Numbered from the stretch's first letter, positions 8,831 through 18,416 are shown. The stretch: DNA of 64,000 nucleotides from Parvibaculum sp045863935 (GCF_045863935.1 NZ_BTVP01000010.1:31393-95392), one strand, 5' to 3'. The notes: generated by a model from the letters alone, not told the origin. Program-made: numbers and translations.

Positions 8831-10225
8831 ATGAGCAACGCCGAAAGGGGGTCGAACGTGCAGCCAGGAAAGGCACGCACGGTTCTCATCCTGAATGCCG
8901 CGGCGCTGAACGGGGGCGATGCCGCGATCCTCACGGCGACCATGGCGATGCTGAAACGCATGCTGGGCGAAGACACCTCCTTTGTCGTTCATGACATCGA
9001 CGCGGATGCAGCTTCCCGCTATCACGACGGCGTCCGGTTTCGCCCTCAGCTCTTTGCGCATGTGGAACGCCTGTCGGCACGGCGGAAGGCGCAGATCGCG
9101 ATCAGCTTTTGTCTTCTGGCATTGGCGCCGCTACGCCGCACGGCGACGGGAAGATGGCTGACCTCCTGGCTGCCGGCCGGCATGAGGCGCGGTCTCGACG
9201 ATTATGCGGCGGCCGATCTCGTCGTCTCGTCGGGCGGCACCTATCTCGTCCCGCATTACGAGGTCTACTCGAAGCTCTTCAATCTTCTCCTTGCCCGGGC
9301 GATGAAGCGCCCCCTTGTTCTCTTTACCCAGAGCCTTGGCCCCTTCCCTGCCGGAAGGCGGCGGTCGCTGATGCGCCTTGTCCTGAACAAGGCCGATCTT
9401 GTTCTGGTTCGCGACGAAAGATCACGGCAAGCGCTGGAAGCGCTCGGCATCGACGCCGGCCGGACAAGGCTTTGCGCCGACGCTGCCTTCTTCCTCGCCC
9501 CCGAAGACATCGCGAAAACCGCTCCCACCTTCGAGGAGAGCCCGCGAAGCGTCGCGATCTCGGTGCGGACCTGGCCGCATTTCCACTCGCGCCCGGCACA
9601 GGAGGGAATGGAGGCCTATCTCTCCGCCATGGCGGACTTCACCGAATATCTTGTCCTGCGGCACGGTGCGAAGGTCACCTTCATATCGACCTGCCAGGGG
9701 ACACCGGAGTACTGGGCAGATGATGGCCTCGTGGCCGCCGGCATCGCCGCCCGTCTTCCGAAGCACGTCGCCGAACACGTCGTCTGCGATCGCGGCTTCC
9801 ACAGAACGGCCCAGCTCCTCGATCATCTGCGGCAGCAGGACTTCGTCGTCTCCACGCGGCTTCACTTCGCGATTCTGTCGCTCTGCGCCGGTACGCCCGT
9901 TCTCCCGATCGCGTATGAATTCAAGACGACCGAACTCTTCGAGCGTCTCGGTCTGGGCGACCTGGCGCTCGATATCGAGACGATCAGCTCCGGACGGCTC
10001 ATCGAGGCTTTCGAGGCGGCATTGCCTGTCTGGCGCGCGCGCCATGAGGCGGTCTGGAACGCCGTGGACAAGGAACGCCGCAGCGCCGCCGACGCAGCTC
10101 GCCACGTCGCGGAGCTGATCGCTCCCACCGATGTCGGGGACGAATCCGCACAGCGGAGCGAAGGCCTAAAGCTTCAGGAACGCTGGCCTTCCGCCGTTCC
10201 CGATGCGGCGAGAAGGCCCTTGTAA
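8831..10225 (+). CDS. polysaccharide pyruvyl transferase (WcaK/AmsJ-like)
   Basis: A protein of 464 aa with AGGAG 9 bp before the start. The N-terminus (LILNAAALNGGDAAIL) and the conserved SGGTYLVPHYEV and FTQSLGPFPA segments are those of the polysaccharide pyruvyl transferase family. STRLHFAILSLCAGTPVLPI is the C-terminal family signature. It would transfer a pyruvyl ketal from phosphoenolpyruvate to a sugar of the repeat unit, adding negative charge. The last 52 bp overlap a convergent glycosyltransferase gene. Confidence 0.88.
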   Translation: MSNAERGSNVQPGKARTVLILNAAALNGGDAAILTATMAMLKRMLGEDTSFVVHDIDADAASRYHDGVRFRPQLFAHVERLSARRKAQIAISFCLLALAPLRRTATGRWLTSWLPAGMRRGLDDYAAADLVVSSGGTYLVPHYEVYSKLFNLLLARAMKRPLVLFTQSLGPFPAGRRRSLMRLVLNKADLVLVRDERSRQALEALGIDAGRTRLCADAAFFLAPEDIAKTAPTFEESPRSVAISVRTWPHFHSRPAQEGMEAYLSAMADFTEYLVLRHGAKVTFISTCQGTPEYWADDGLVAAGIAARLPKHVAEHVVCDRGFHRTAQLLDHLRQQDFVVSTRLHFAILSLCAGTPVLPIAYEFKTTELFERLGLGDLALDIETISSGRLIEAFEAALPVWRARHEAVWNAVDKERRSAADAARHVAELIAPTDVGDESAQRSEGLKLQERWPSAVPDAARRPL

Positions 10226-11454
10226 TGCGCTTCGAGCCGCGCATTGAGTATGCGGACGTCGAACTCGCGGGCAACTCGCGCCCGCGCCGCCACGGAGAGT
10301 TCCTCTGCATGCCGCGGATTTTGCCAGATAAACGCCAGCGCGGAGCGGAGGCCGCAGACATCCCGCTCCTCGAGAAGCAAGCCCGTCTCTCCCGAGATGA
10401 CGAGTTCGGGAATGCCGCTATGCCGGGTTGAGACCACCGGTACCCCGCTCGCCATGGCTTCCATCAGCGTAACCGGAATGCCCTCCTGATCCCCGCGCGA
10501 ATCCGTCACGCTTGGCGCAAGCAGGACATCGCTCTTTTTCATGAGCGCGGCAACGCATGCCTGATCTTTCCATCCAAGGAAGTGTACTTGTCCGGCGATG
10601 CCGAGTTCGGCGGCAAGCTCTTCGAGCTGTCGCCGCAGCGGGCCATCCCCGACAATGGAATAACGCACCGGCACGCCGCTGTCCGCAAGCCCGGCTACGG
10701 CCCGCAGTGCATATTCAATTCCCTTCTTCTCGACGAGACGGCCGATCGTCAGAACCTGGAACTCCCGGTCGCGCGAGGCAGGCCGCTGCCTGAAGGGAAA
10801 TCGTTCAAGGTCGATCCCCATCCGGTGAACCCGCATGCGCGCCGGATCGGCGCCCATTTCGAGAAGGCGGCGCCGCCAATGTTCGGAGATCGGCAAAAGC
10901 AGATCGGCATTCTCGAAGAGGTGGCGGTAGAGCCCGTCACCCGCTTCAAGACATGCGCTCATATCAACCCCGTGGAAGCTCACCGCGAGCTTGCCGCTTA
11001 TCGCACCGATTTCGCGGAGGAAGGCGACCTCGCGTCCGACAGTGCCGAAGTGGCAATGAATGACGTCGTACTCTTCCCGCGCCTGCAACGCACAAGACCA
11101 ATAGAAGAGACTGAGCGAGCGCGCATCGTCCCCATAACGCGCCACGTTGAGAGACCTGAGAAACGACATCGCGTTTCCAGGGCCGGCGCGGGCGGCCAAG
11201 GCCGGCGCCGACATCACTCTCTCTATCCGGCCGGCAGGCATCGCCCGGTAGCGAATGCGGGCGTCGAGCCCATAGGAGACGACGTCCGGATGGACCATCG
11301 GATCGGCACGCGCGGCGGTGGCGAACACCGTCACGTGATGGCCGCGATCGATGAGCCCCGTGACCTGGTTCAGGACGAAAGTTTCGCTCAGAGCCGGAAA
11401 TTCATAGGCGAAGACCGCTATGCGCAAGGGCCGCTGTGCAAGGGCAATGGTCAT
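10174..11454 (-). CDS. GT4 glycosyltransferase (WcaL-like)
   Basis: A protein of 426 aa from ATG 11454, with GAGG 5 bp upstream. Starts at 11499 and 11490 are also possible and would overlap the upstream flippase stop. The sequence AVFAYEFPALSETFVLNQV and the later CHFGTVGREVAFL and VSFHGVDMS are close to colanic-acid WcaL-type transferases. The donor domain shows GRLVEKKGIEYALRAVAG and LMEAMASGVPVVSTRHSGIPEL. It is the last gene of the minus-strand arm gmd-fcl-wzx-GT. Confidence 0.9.
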   Translation of the reverse strand: MTIALAQRPLRIAVFAYEFPALSETFVLNQVTGLIDRGHHVTVFATAARADPMVHPDVVSYGLDARIRYRAMPAGRIERVMSAPALAARAGPGNAMSFLRSLNVARYGDDARSLSLFYWSCALQAREEYDVIHCHFGTVGREVAFLREIGAISGKLAVSFHGVDMSACLEAGDGLYRHLFENADLLLPISEHWRRRLLEMGADPARMRVHRMGIDLERFPFRQRPASRDREFQVLTIGRLVEKKGIEYALRAVAGLADSGVPVRYSIVGDGPLRRQLEELAAELGIAGQVHFLGWKDQACVAALMKKSDVLLAPSVTDSRGDQEGIPVTLMEAMASGVPVVSTRHSGIPELVISGETGLLLEERDVCGLRSALAFIWQNPRHAEELSVAARARVAREFDVRILNARLEAHYKGLLAASGTAEGQRS

Positions 11455-11491
11455 CGGGGCCTCGGCCTGCGGCCGCCTTCGCGCTTCCATG

Positions 11492-13009
11492 TCACGCATT
11501 CGCCCCCCGCTTCAGAAAAAAGCCGGAGAGCCTGCGGAAATCCCGCATCGCCTCGCGCCCCTGCGGCAGGATCAGATAGGCGGCCAAGGCGAGCGCCATC
11601 GCAATGAAACCGGTCGCAAACAGCATTTCGAGCGGCGTCATCGCGGCGAAGATATGCAGCTTCCGCAGCGACCAGATCGCAACGAGCACCAGCGCGGAAG
11701 CAACCGCTGCAGGCATCATCGCCCTGTAGAGATCGGAGGAACTCACAGGCCCCCGGCGTCCCACCACCCAGAACAGGAATGGCACTCTCAAGCAAAGTCC
11801 GCTCAGCGCATAGGCCGCGGCAACGCCCACCGCACCGAAAGGCAGACCGAGCACCACCGCAAGAACGGTCACGCAGGAGCCGATCAGCCCCAGCGCCGGC
11901 ATCTCGCCCGTCCTGTTCTGCGACATCAGCAGCCAGCTGCAGGTGTAGCTCACGGGTTGATAGAGAGCGGCGATCGCGAGCCAGCCGAGAATGGGCGCGG
12001 CGCCAAGCCATTTCTCACCGAAGAGGACCCGCACCACGACATCGGGAATCGCGATCAGCAGTGCCGCACCCGGCATTGTGATCATGATCAGCTTCTCGAT
12101 CATCATCAGATAGGCCCGCCGGTAGCGCACCGCATCGCCCGCGAGCCGGCTCAGCGCCGGCATCGCGACGGCAAAGAGAGGGGTGTTGAGATTGTTTATG
12201 GGCACGAGGAGAAACCGGTGCGCACGATCGTAAAGGCCGAGCGGCGCCGCGCCCCAGTACCAGCCGATCAGCACCTGGTCGAGATTCTGCGTCGAATAAT
12301 TGATCAGGTTCGACAGCGTCACGTTGCCGCCAAACCCCAGCAACTCCTTCACCTTGCCGAGTCTCATCGGAGGACCGGGGCGCCAGCCGCAAAAGGCCCA
12401 GGTGCCCGCAAGCATCAACAGCGCCCATACCAGGCGCTGAACGACAAGCGACCAGTAGCCGGCTCCCTCATATGCCGCAAACACGGCCGCGGACATGCCT
12501 GCAATCTCGGCCCCGACCTGAATGAAGGCCAATGCCGAGAACTTCATCTGCCTGCGCAGCAAGGCGAGATGCTGTGTCGACAATCCGCCCAGCACAAAAC
12601 CGAGACAGAGCCAGCGCGTGATCCCGGTGAGTTCCGGCTCGCCATAGAACCACGCCAGAAGCGGCGCCGCAGCGAAGACGATGAGAGCGGCCACGGTGCC
12701 GAGCGAAGCGTTCACCCAGAACAGGGTGCTGACATCCCCGTGAGTGATGTTCTGGCGCTGGATCGTTGCCGTCGAAAGACCGAGATCCTTGAACGCCTCC
12801 ACGAAGGTCAGGACCACCGCCACCATCGCGATCAAGCCGAAGGCATGCGGATTGAGCAGACGCCCCAGGATCACGATCGTCCCGAGCTGGACGACCACCT
12901 TGACGATCTGGGCGAAGATGGTTACGGCGCCGCCCCGGGTCGACCGGCCCGCCAGATCGTCATGCAGATGATCGATGCCGATATAGCGGTTCTGATCACG
13001 CTTCGACAT
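11492..13009 (-). CDS. Wzx-type lipopolysaccharide/exopolysaccharide flippase
   Basis: A protein of 505 aa from ATG 13009, which overlaps the fcl stop by 14 bp; a longer frame upstream lies inside fcl. It has about twelve to fourteen hydrophobic helices and belongs to the MOP/MATE-like polysaccharide exporter group (WzxC-like). The N-terminal part (GRLLNPHAFGLIAMVAVV, FVEAFKDLGLSTATIQ) is characteristic. It would flip the finished undecaprenyl-linked repeat unit to the periplasmic face for polymerisation by the Wzy-like protein. Confidence 0.9.
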   Translation of the reverse strand: MSKRDQNRYIGIDHLHDDLAGRSTRGGAVTIFAQIVKVVVQLGTIVILGRLLNPHAFGLIAMVAVVLTFVEAFKDLGLSTATIQRQNITHGDVSTLFWVNASLGTVAALIVFAAAPLLAWFYGEPELTGITRWLCLGFVLGGLSTQHLALLRRQMKFSALAFIQVGAEIAGMSAAVFAAYEGAGYWSLVVQRLVWALLMLAGTWAFCGWRPGPPMRLGKVKELLGFGGNVTLSNLINYSTQNLDQVLIGWYWGAAPLGLYDRAHRFLLVPINNLNTPLFAVAMPALSRLAGDAVRYRRAYLMMIEKLIMITMPGAALLIAIPDVVVRVLFGEKWLGAAPILGWLAIAALYQPVSYTCSWLLMSQNRTGEMPALGLIGSCVTVLAVVLGLPFGAVGVAAAYALSGLCLRVPFLFWVVGRRGPVSSSDLYRAMMPAAVASALVLVAIWSLRKLHIFAAMTPLEMLFATGFIAMALALAAYLILPQGREAMRDFRRLSGFFLKRGANA

Positions 13010-13973
13010 GTGCCCGCACGCGAGGTCCCGCCTGGTTCTGCAGGTACCAGAGATAAGTTCTCTCGATACCTTCCTCGAGAGAGACGCGCGCCCTCCAGCC
13101 GAGTTCCGCAATCCGGCTTACATCGAGCAGCTTCCGTGGCGTGCCGTCAGGCTTCGATACGTCGAACCTCAACGCGCCCCGGAAGCCCACCACGTCGCAA
13201 ACGAGCTGGGCGAGATCTGCAATGGGCAGGTCGACACCCGTGCCGATGTTCACATGCTCCTCGCCCGAATAGTGCTTCATCAGGTGCACGACCGCGTCCG
13301 CCGCATCGTCCACATAGAGAAACTCCCGTCGAGGCGACCCGGAACCCCATACATCGAGAGACGCCGCCCGCTCCTCCTTCGCCACATGCGCCTTTGCAAT
13401 CAGGGCAGGCAGAACGTGGCTCGTCATCAGGTCGAAATTGTCACGCGGCCCATAGAGATTGGTCGGCATGGCGGAGATGAAATCGCACCCGTGCTGCCGT
13501 CTGTAGGCCTGGCAGAGCTTGACGCCGCTGATCTTCGCGATCGCATACCACTCGTTCGTCTTCTCCAGCGGACCGGAGAGAAGCGCACTTTCCGATATCG
13601 GCTGCGCGGCAAGCCGCGGATAGATGCAGGAGGAACCGAGAAAGACGAGCTTCTCGACGTCGAACCGGCGGGCGGCGTCTATGACATTCGCCTCGATCAT
13701 GATGTTGTCGTAAATGAAATCCGCCGGACTGGAATCGTTCGCGAAGATGCCGCCAACGCGGGCAGCCGCGAGAACAACGGCGTCCGGCCGCATACGCTCC
13801 ATCCACGCTTCGACCTGCTCGGCCCGCCGCAAGTCGACCTCGCTCCGGGACACCGCGAGAATTTCGCAATCCTCCTTCTTGAGGCGATCGGCGATGGCCG
13901 ACCCCACCATGCCTCGATGGCCGGCGACCCAAACGCTTTTGCCCTTCAGGCTGTATAACGGATCTTTATGCAC
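12996..13973 (-). CDS. fcl: GDP-L-fucose synthase
   Basis: A protein of 325 aa starting at GTG 13973, which overlaps the gmd stop by 8 bp and gives the normal family length. It is an extended short-chain dehydrogenase: VAGHRGMVGSA is the NADP-binding glycine motif, the catalytic YxxxK appears as YAIAK, and GSSCIYPRLAAQPI carries the active-site serine region. By family it epimerises and reduces GDP-4-keto-6-deoxy-D-mannose to GDP-L-fucose. Together with gmd it predicts fucose, or a related 6-deoxyhexose, in the secreted polysaccharide. Confidence 0.96.
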   Translation of the reverse strand: MHKDPLYSLKGKSVWVAGHRGMVGSAIADRLKKEDCEILAVSRSEVDLRRAEQVEAWMERMRPDAVVLAAARVGGIFANDSSPADFIYDNIMIEANVIDAARRFDVEKLVFLGSSCIYPRLAAQPISESALLSGPLEKTNEWYAIAKISGVKLCQAYRRQHGCDFISAMPTNLYGPRDNFDLMTSHVLPALIAKAHVAKEERAASLDVWGSGSPRREFLYVDDAADAVVHLMKHYSGEEHVNIGTGVDLPIADLAQLVCDVVGFRGALRFDVSKPDGTPRKLLDVSRIAELGWRARVSLEEGIERTYLWYLQNQAGPRVRAHVEA

Positions 13974-15081
13974 CGGCGGCACTCCATTTGATCTGCGCCC
14001 GCGAACGCTGTTCCGCCGTCTCAAGCACTCCCGTTTCCTCGCTGAGCAGCGCAAGATCGCTTTCGACCATCTCCGCAACCAGCTCGGGGAAGCTCGTCTT
14101 GTGCCGCCAGCCGAGACGACGGTGCGCCTTCGCCGGATCTCCAAGGAGCGTCTCCACTTCCGTCGGCCGGAAATAAGCAGGATCGATCTCGATCAGGATC
14201 TTCCCCGTTCTCGCGCAAACGCCCTTTTCGTCGACGCCATGACCGATCCATTCAATCGGCCGGCCGATATGCCCGAAAGCGAGTTCCGCAAACTCGCGGA
14301 CCGAATGCGTCTCACCGGTCGCAAGCACATAGTCGTCGGGTTCCTTCTGCTGCAGGATTCGCCACATGCCTTCCACATAGTCGCGCGCATGCCCCCAGTC
14401 GCGCGTGGCGTCGAGATTTCCGAGATAAAGACGGTCCTGCACACCGCGCTCGATTGCGGCAACCGCTCGCGTGATCTTGCGCGTGACGAAGGTCTCGCCG
14501 CGTGTCGGTCCTTCATGATTGAAGAGGATGCCGTTCGAGGCGTGCATCTTGTATGCCTCGCGGTAGTTCACCGTCATCCAGTAGGCATAGAGCTTCGCCA
14601 CGGCATAGGGACTGCGCGGATGGAAGGGCGTCGTTTCGCGCTGAGGCACCTCGGCGACCTTGCCGAAAAGTTCGGAGGTCGATGCCTGGTAGAAGCGTAC
14701 GTCCGATTCCATCCCGAGGATGCGTATCGCTTCCAGAAGCCTCAATACCCCGAGGGCATCGGCGCTGGCGGTATACTCAGGCGTTTCGAAACTCACCTGA
14801 ACGTGGCTCTGCGCCGCGAGATTGTAGATCTCCGTCGGCTTGGTTTCCTGGACGAGGCGAATGACGTTGGTCGCATCGGACACATCGCCATAATGGAGAA
14901 AGAAGTTCTCCCCCTCATTTTCATGCGGGTCGGCGTAGAGGTGATCCACCCGCCGCGTATTGATCGAGGAGGAGCGGCGCTTGACGCCATGCACCACATA
15001 ACCTTTTCCGAGCAAAAACTCCGCGAGATAGGCACCGTCTTGTCCTGTGACGCCGGTGATGAGTGCAACTTTCCTCTGCAT
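13966..15081 (-). CDS. gmd: GDP-mannose 4,6-dehydratase
   Basis: A protein of 371 aa starting at ATG 15081 with AGGAG 8 bp upstream; a longer frame reaches 15225 but has no good start signal. It begins with the family's ITGVTGQDGAYLAEFLL. The RR(S/T)SS segment VKRRSSSINTRRVDHLY and the catalytic YAVAK are present. It converts GDP-D-mannose to GDP-4-keto-6-deoxy-D-mannose for the overlapping fcl product. As first gene of the minus-strand arm it should be driven from the 15082-15540 gap. Confidence 0.97.
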   Translation of the reverse strand: MQRKVALITGVTGQDGAYLAEFLLGKGYVVHGVKRRSSSINTRRVDHLYADPHENEGENFFLHYGDVSDATNVIRLVQETKPTEIYNLAAQSHVQVSFETPEYTASADALGVLRLLEAIRILGMESDVRFYQASTSELFGKVAEVPQRETTPFHPRSPYAVAKLYAYWMTVNYREAYKMHASNGILFNHEGPTRGETFVTRKITRAVAAIERGVQDRLYLGNLDATRDWGHARDYVEGMWRILQQKEPDDYVLATGETHSVREFAELAFGHIGRPIEWIGHGVDEKGVCARTGKILIEIDPAYFRPTEVETLLGDPAKAHRRLGWRHKTSFPELVAEMVESDLALLSEETGVLETAEQRSRAQIKWSAAGA

Positions 15082-15540
15082 GGAACTACTCCTGTTCGGA
15101 TCGATCACTGTGGTTTGCAAGGCGCTCTGGAGGAAAGCTGCCTCCGCTGTTCCGGGAGATCGCACCAACACGAAATGGAGCGGATCGCTCGCCCTTGCGT
15201 TCTTCCAGTCAACACGCAAGCACATCTTGAGGACGAGTGATCAAAACGTGGCCGGTGAAGCGGCGCGCTCGATGCACCGATGGAGGGACCGCAAACGAAG
15301 ATGCGGGAACCTGGCCTCGCGGATGCTTGGCCGCGCACCTTATGGAAAGCGGAAGGCAGCCGCACTTGGCTTCCCGTGGCAGCTTTGCGCCGGTCTCGCG
15401 CCTGCATGACCTTTCGATTCACGACCAGTCACGAAGAAACCACAGAAAATAGATCGTTTCCGGCAGCACCGTTCGGCAAAACTAGCGTTGGACGTAACGC
15501 GCAGTGTTTACAGCCTGCCGCGAGTGAAATCGGACAAGAC
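15082..15540. other. 459-bp divergent intergenic region
   Basis: The space between divergent gmd and the peptidoglycan-binding protein gene must hold promoters for both directions. I see no gene, no clear -35/-10 pair, no long palindrome and no known riboswitch. The last 130 bp before 15541 are more AT-rich. Confidence 0.5.
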
Positions 15541-16884
15541 ATGACAGATTCAGGCGAGCACCAATGGGGGAGCGAACGAAGCCGGAAGGCTTCGCAGAGC
15601 GGCGCGGCGAAAGGCGGCGATGCAGCGCCAGTCGACGTCCCCTGGCAAGACGAGGACTTCGCACGCATCAGCCGGATCGACGCGAAACGGAAATCGAAAC
15701 GCCGCAAGCGCAAGGTGGCACCCGAAACCCGATCCACAAGCGCCAAGTCCACAAACGCCAAGCCCGCAAAGGCGGAGCCTGCTGCCGCCGACCCACTCCC
15801 GGCCTCGAAAGCCGCAACGCCGGCGGAAGCGCCGAGACCGCCTCTCCAGCGGACGCAAGTTCCCCGCCCTGCCGACGATCTCGCGCGCGCGGCATCCGAC
15901 GCCCACGTGCCGGCTGAGGCAGCGGCCAGACGGGACGGCAATCCGGAGCGTCGCCTCGATCCGCCGCCCTTCCCCTTGCCGCCGGAGCAGGTGAAGACGG
16001 AGAAGAGGAAGTCTTCAGCCCCTGCTGCGCCTGTCCGTCTCGCCGCGGCATGGCCGACGCCGGCCGATGAGAGCGTCACCGGGCCGCGCCTGGATCCTCC
16101 GAACCGTCGCCCGTCACAGGCACCTGTCACCGAGGTTCGCGACATCCGCCATGGCGCGGGACCCTCCTTCGTTCCCGCGGGCCTCTTGCTGCTTGCGGCC
16201 GTCGGCGTTGGCGCCGTTCTGGCTTCCCAAATGACGGCAGACTTGCCTTCCAAATTGCCCAACCTCGTTTCCTCGACCGAGCCATCGCCGGCCCGGCAAC
16301 CGCTGGACCAGGCATTCACAGATAAGGTGGCCACGCCGCGCGCCGCGCAGCCGCATCAGGAGCATGAGGTGGCATCTCTGCCACCGCCGGCAGCCGCCGG
16401 CGGCAAGGTGGAAAAATCGGTCCCGCCCGCAGCCGGCGTCCGGCCGAGCGACCCTGACGACGAAGCAGCGGAAAGCCCGCCGCCGGAAGTGGAACCCGGG
16501 ACGGTAGAGGCGGAACCCGAGAACAAGGAACAGAAACGCGCCGTCTCGCAACCACCGCCAGCATCCAGTAAGGCTGCGCCGCAATCGGCGGAGCGCGCGC
16601 CGGCACCGCGCGAACTCGCATCGGCGGAGGCCACGCTCGAACCGCCCGAAGCGGCAACGACACCCTCACCTGCTGGAAGCGAAATGGTGGCGGAAGTGCA
16701 AACGCGCCTTTCTACCTTGGGCTACGCGCCGGGCCCCGCCGACGGTGCCTTGCGCGAGCAGACACGCGACGCCATACGCGCCTTCCAGACCGATGCCGGG
16801 CTCCCCGCGACCGGAGAGATCGACAGCAGCCTTGTGGCGCGCTTGCGGCGGACCGAACAGGTACATTGGAGATTCAGCGGATAA
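15541..16884 (+). CDS. membrane protein with C-terminal peptidoglycan-binding domain
   Basis: A protein of 447 aa from ATG 15541; an in-frame extension upstream looks non-coding. The N-terminal half is Ala/Pro/Lys-rich and disordered, and carries WQDEDFARIS at residues 35-44. A single hydrophobic span (GLLLLAAVGVGAVLASQM) lies near residue 220, followed by a second Pro/Glu-rich stretch. The C-terminal 55 residues form a PG_binding_1 domain (VQTRLSTLGYAPGPADG, AIRAFQTDAGLPATGEID). It is probably anchored in the inner membrane and reaches the cell wall. It resembles the protein at 61205-62524 in architecture and in the N-terminal motif. A link with polysaccharide export is inferred from position only. 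Confidence 0.82.
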   Translation: MTDSGEHQWGSERSRKASQSGAAKGGDAAPVDVPWQDEDFARISRIDAKRKSKRRKRKVAPETRSTSAKSTNAKPAKAEPAAADPLPASKAATPAEAPRPPLQRTQVPRPADDLARAASDAHVPAEAAARRDGNPERRLDPPPFPLPPEQVKTEKRKSSAPAAPVRLAAAWPTPADESVTGPRLDPPNRRPSQAPVTEVRDIRHGAGPSFVPAGLLLLAAVGVGAVLASQMTADLPSKLPNLVSSTEPSPARQPLDQAFTDKVATPRAAQPHQEHEVASLPPPAAAGGKVEKSVPPAAGVRPSDPDDEAAESPPPEVEPGTVEAEPENKEQKRAVSQPPPASSKAAPQSAERAPAPRELASAEATLEPPEAATTPSPAGSEMVAEVQTRLSTLGYAPGPADGALREQTRDAIRAFQTDAGLPATGEIDSSLVARLRRTEQVHWRFSG

Positions 16885-16954
16885 GTGCGCCGGTCGCCGC
16901 ATTGTTCTTCTTTCTGCCACAGTGAAAACACAAATCATTCTGTAGGCGGACCAT

Positions 16955-17038
16955 ATGGACAATAATGCAGAGGCCTTTCTCAACATAAACAAGTCGTGTG
17001 ACCAAGGTTGCGAGTTAATGGCGGAGAGTCTGGAATAA
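16955..17038 (+). CDS. possible small ORF of 27 aa
   Basis: ATG 16955 to TAA 17038 encodes MDNNAEAFLNINKSCDQGCE plus seven residues. A GGCGGA sequence lies just upstream in an unusually AT-rich spacer before the regulator gene. It has two cysteines and no recognisable family. It could be a leader peptide, a small protein or chance. Confidence 0.2.
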   Translation: MDNNAEAFLNINKSCDQGCELMAESLE

Positions 17039-17110
17039 ATCCGCCACGGGACTGGTCTTTAACAGCACGAAACGGGGAGGACGCGGAGATAAACGGAGAC
17101 GAGGTCGCTT

Positions 17111-18283
17111 ATGTCGAGACTGGTAACAGCGTACGATCATCAGATACCCGAACATCACTTTCGCGTTCCCGATCCATCGCCCACCGTCAGACTTCGGCCA
17201 TCCACGCGGTCGCTCGTCATGACGCTGAGGCTGCTGAGAAGGAAGCTTCGCCGATCTGCTTCCTCTTTCGGACGCTCGATGTGGTCTGGAAGATGGACCG
17301 GGTCCGGGTTCCATGCGGGCGCCGCCACGGCCACCCGATCCGGCTTCTCATACAGCGCATATGGGGATCTCAGTACGGATGAGGAGTACGATTTCGCGAC
17401 CTCGGTCGAGGACCAGTCCCGCTCCGCGCCGAAGGCCCTTGTCGCGCTCATCAATCCGAACGGCGCCTCGCTCGACCTCATTGCGCGTGCCACATCGGCA
17501 CAGGAAATGGACTTCCTCGAGTTCCAGAATCTGGGTGAATTCGTTCGCTTCCTGAAGCAGGGAAATTCCTGCGACCTCGTCCTGCTCGACTGTGATTCAA
17601 TTCGAGCGGGGGCCGCCGAGCTCAAGGAGACTGCACCGGCGGGTATTTCGCATTCGGGCCTTGTCCCCGCGGCAAGTTCGGAAGAAGTCCGCTCGATGAA
17701 GGCTTCGATGTCCATGGCTTTGCCGGGCACGGGCTCGGCGGCTGCGGAAGACGGTGCCGGCAGACCGGAACCCCGGATCGCTCAACTCGGCCCGCTCGTC
17801 CTCGACTTCCGAACGAGCAGCGCGACATGGAAGGGACACCGTCTCGACCTGACCGTCACGCAGTTCAACATCGTTCACCTTCTCGCCCGGCGCGCCGGTG
17901 AGAATCTCACCTATCGCCAGATATATGACGTCGTGCACAAGCCCGGTTTCCATGCCGGAGACGGCGAGGACGGCTACCAGACGAATGTCCGCTCTCTCAT
18001 CAAGCGCGTGCGACAACAATTCAAGGCAGTGGACGAGAGCTTCGCGGAGATCGAAAACCATCGCGGAGTCGGATACCGCTGGCGCCATTCGGGCGCACTC
18101 GAAGACCCGGTCGCCCCGGAAGATTTGGGAGACATTGCGTTCGGTGCCGACGCCACGGACCGCAGCGTTTCCCGCTGGACGAAGCTCGCCAAAGCCATGA
18201 GCCGGCCCCGTCCTGCGCAAGCCACCGCTCCCGTCGTCGCGGATCAAGCGGCGCCGAACCTCGATTCCTCCGATAGCTGCTGA
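17111..18283 (+). CDS. ChvI-like winged-helix regulator with degenerate receiver
   Basis: A protein of 390 aa; GAGG lies 6 bp before ATG 17111, though the first 100 residues look unusual and a later start is possible. Residues 105-165 resemble a response-regulator receiver, but the acidic pair after the first strand is replaced (ALINPN). Only one aspartate context (LVLLDCD, D160) is retained. Residues 225-327 are an OmpR/PhoB-type winged helix. GEDGYQTNVRSLIKRVRQQF and the ENHRGVGYRW end are close to ChvI, the exopolysaccharide and envelope-stress regulator of rhizobia. No sensor kinase lies nearby. It may control the adjacent polysaccharide genes without phosphorylation; this is inference. 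Confidence 0.75.
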   Translation: MSRLVTAYDHQIPEHHFRVPDPSPTVRLRPSTRSLVMTLRLLRRKLRRSASSFGRSMWSGRWTGSGFHAGAATATRSGFSYSAYGDLSTDEEYDFATSVEDQSRSAPKALVALINPNGASLDLIARATSAQEMDFLEFQNLGEFVRFLKQGNSCDLVLLDCDSIRAGAAELKETAPAGISHSGLVPAASSEEVRSMKASMSMALPGTGSAAAEDGAGRPEPRIAQLGPLVLDFRTSSATWKGHRLDLTVTQFNIVHLLARRAGENLTYRQIYDVVHKPGFHAGDGEDGYQTNVRSLIKRVRQQFKAVDESFAEIENHRGVGYRWRHSGALEDPVAPEDLGDIAFGADATDRSVSRWTKLAKAMSRPRPAQATAPVVADQAAPNLDSSDSC

Positions 18284-18416
18284 GGAACCTGGTCGGCTTC
18301 ACCGTCGCTCCCGACCGCTGCTCTCACCGCGAGGAGCATCTCACGATGTCCTCGCGCGCGGGCAACTTCCACGGGAGCGTGTCATCTGTACATCTCCAGG
18401 ACGCGAAAGATGCCGG

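Noticed and set aside
11420..13480. A 686-codon plus-strand frame
   Set aside because: It is a shadow of the Wzx flippase and fcl genes, with low-complexity Arg/His/Gln composition.
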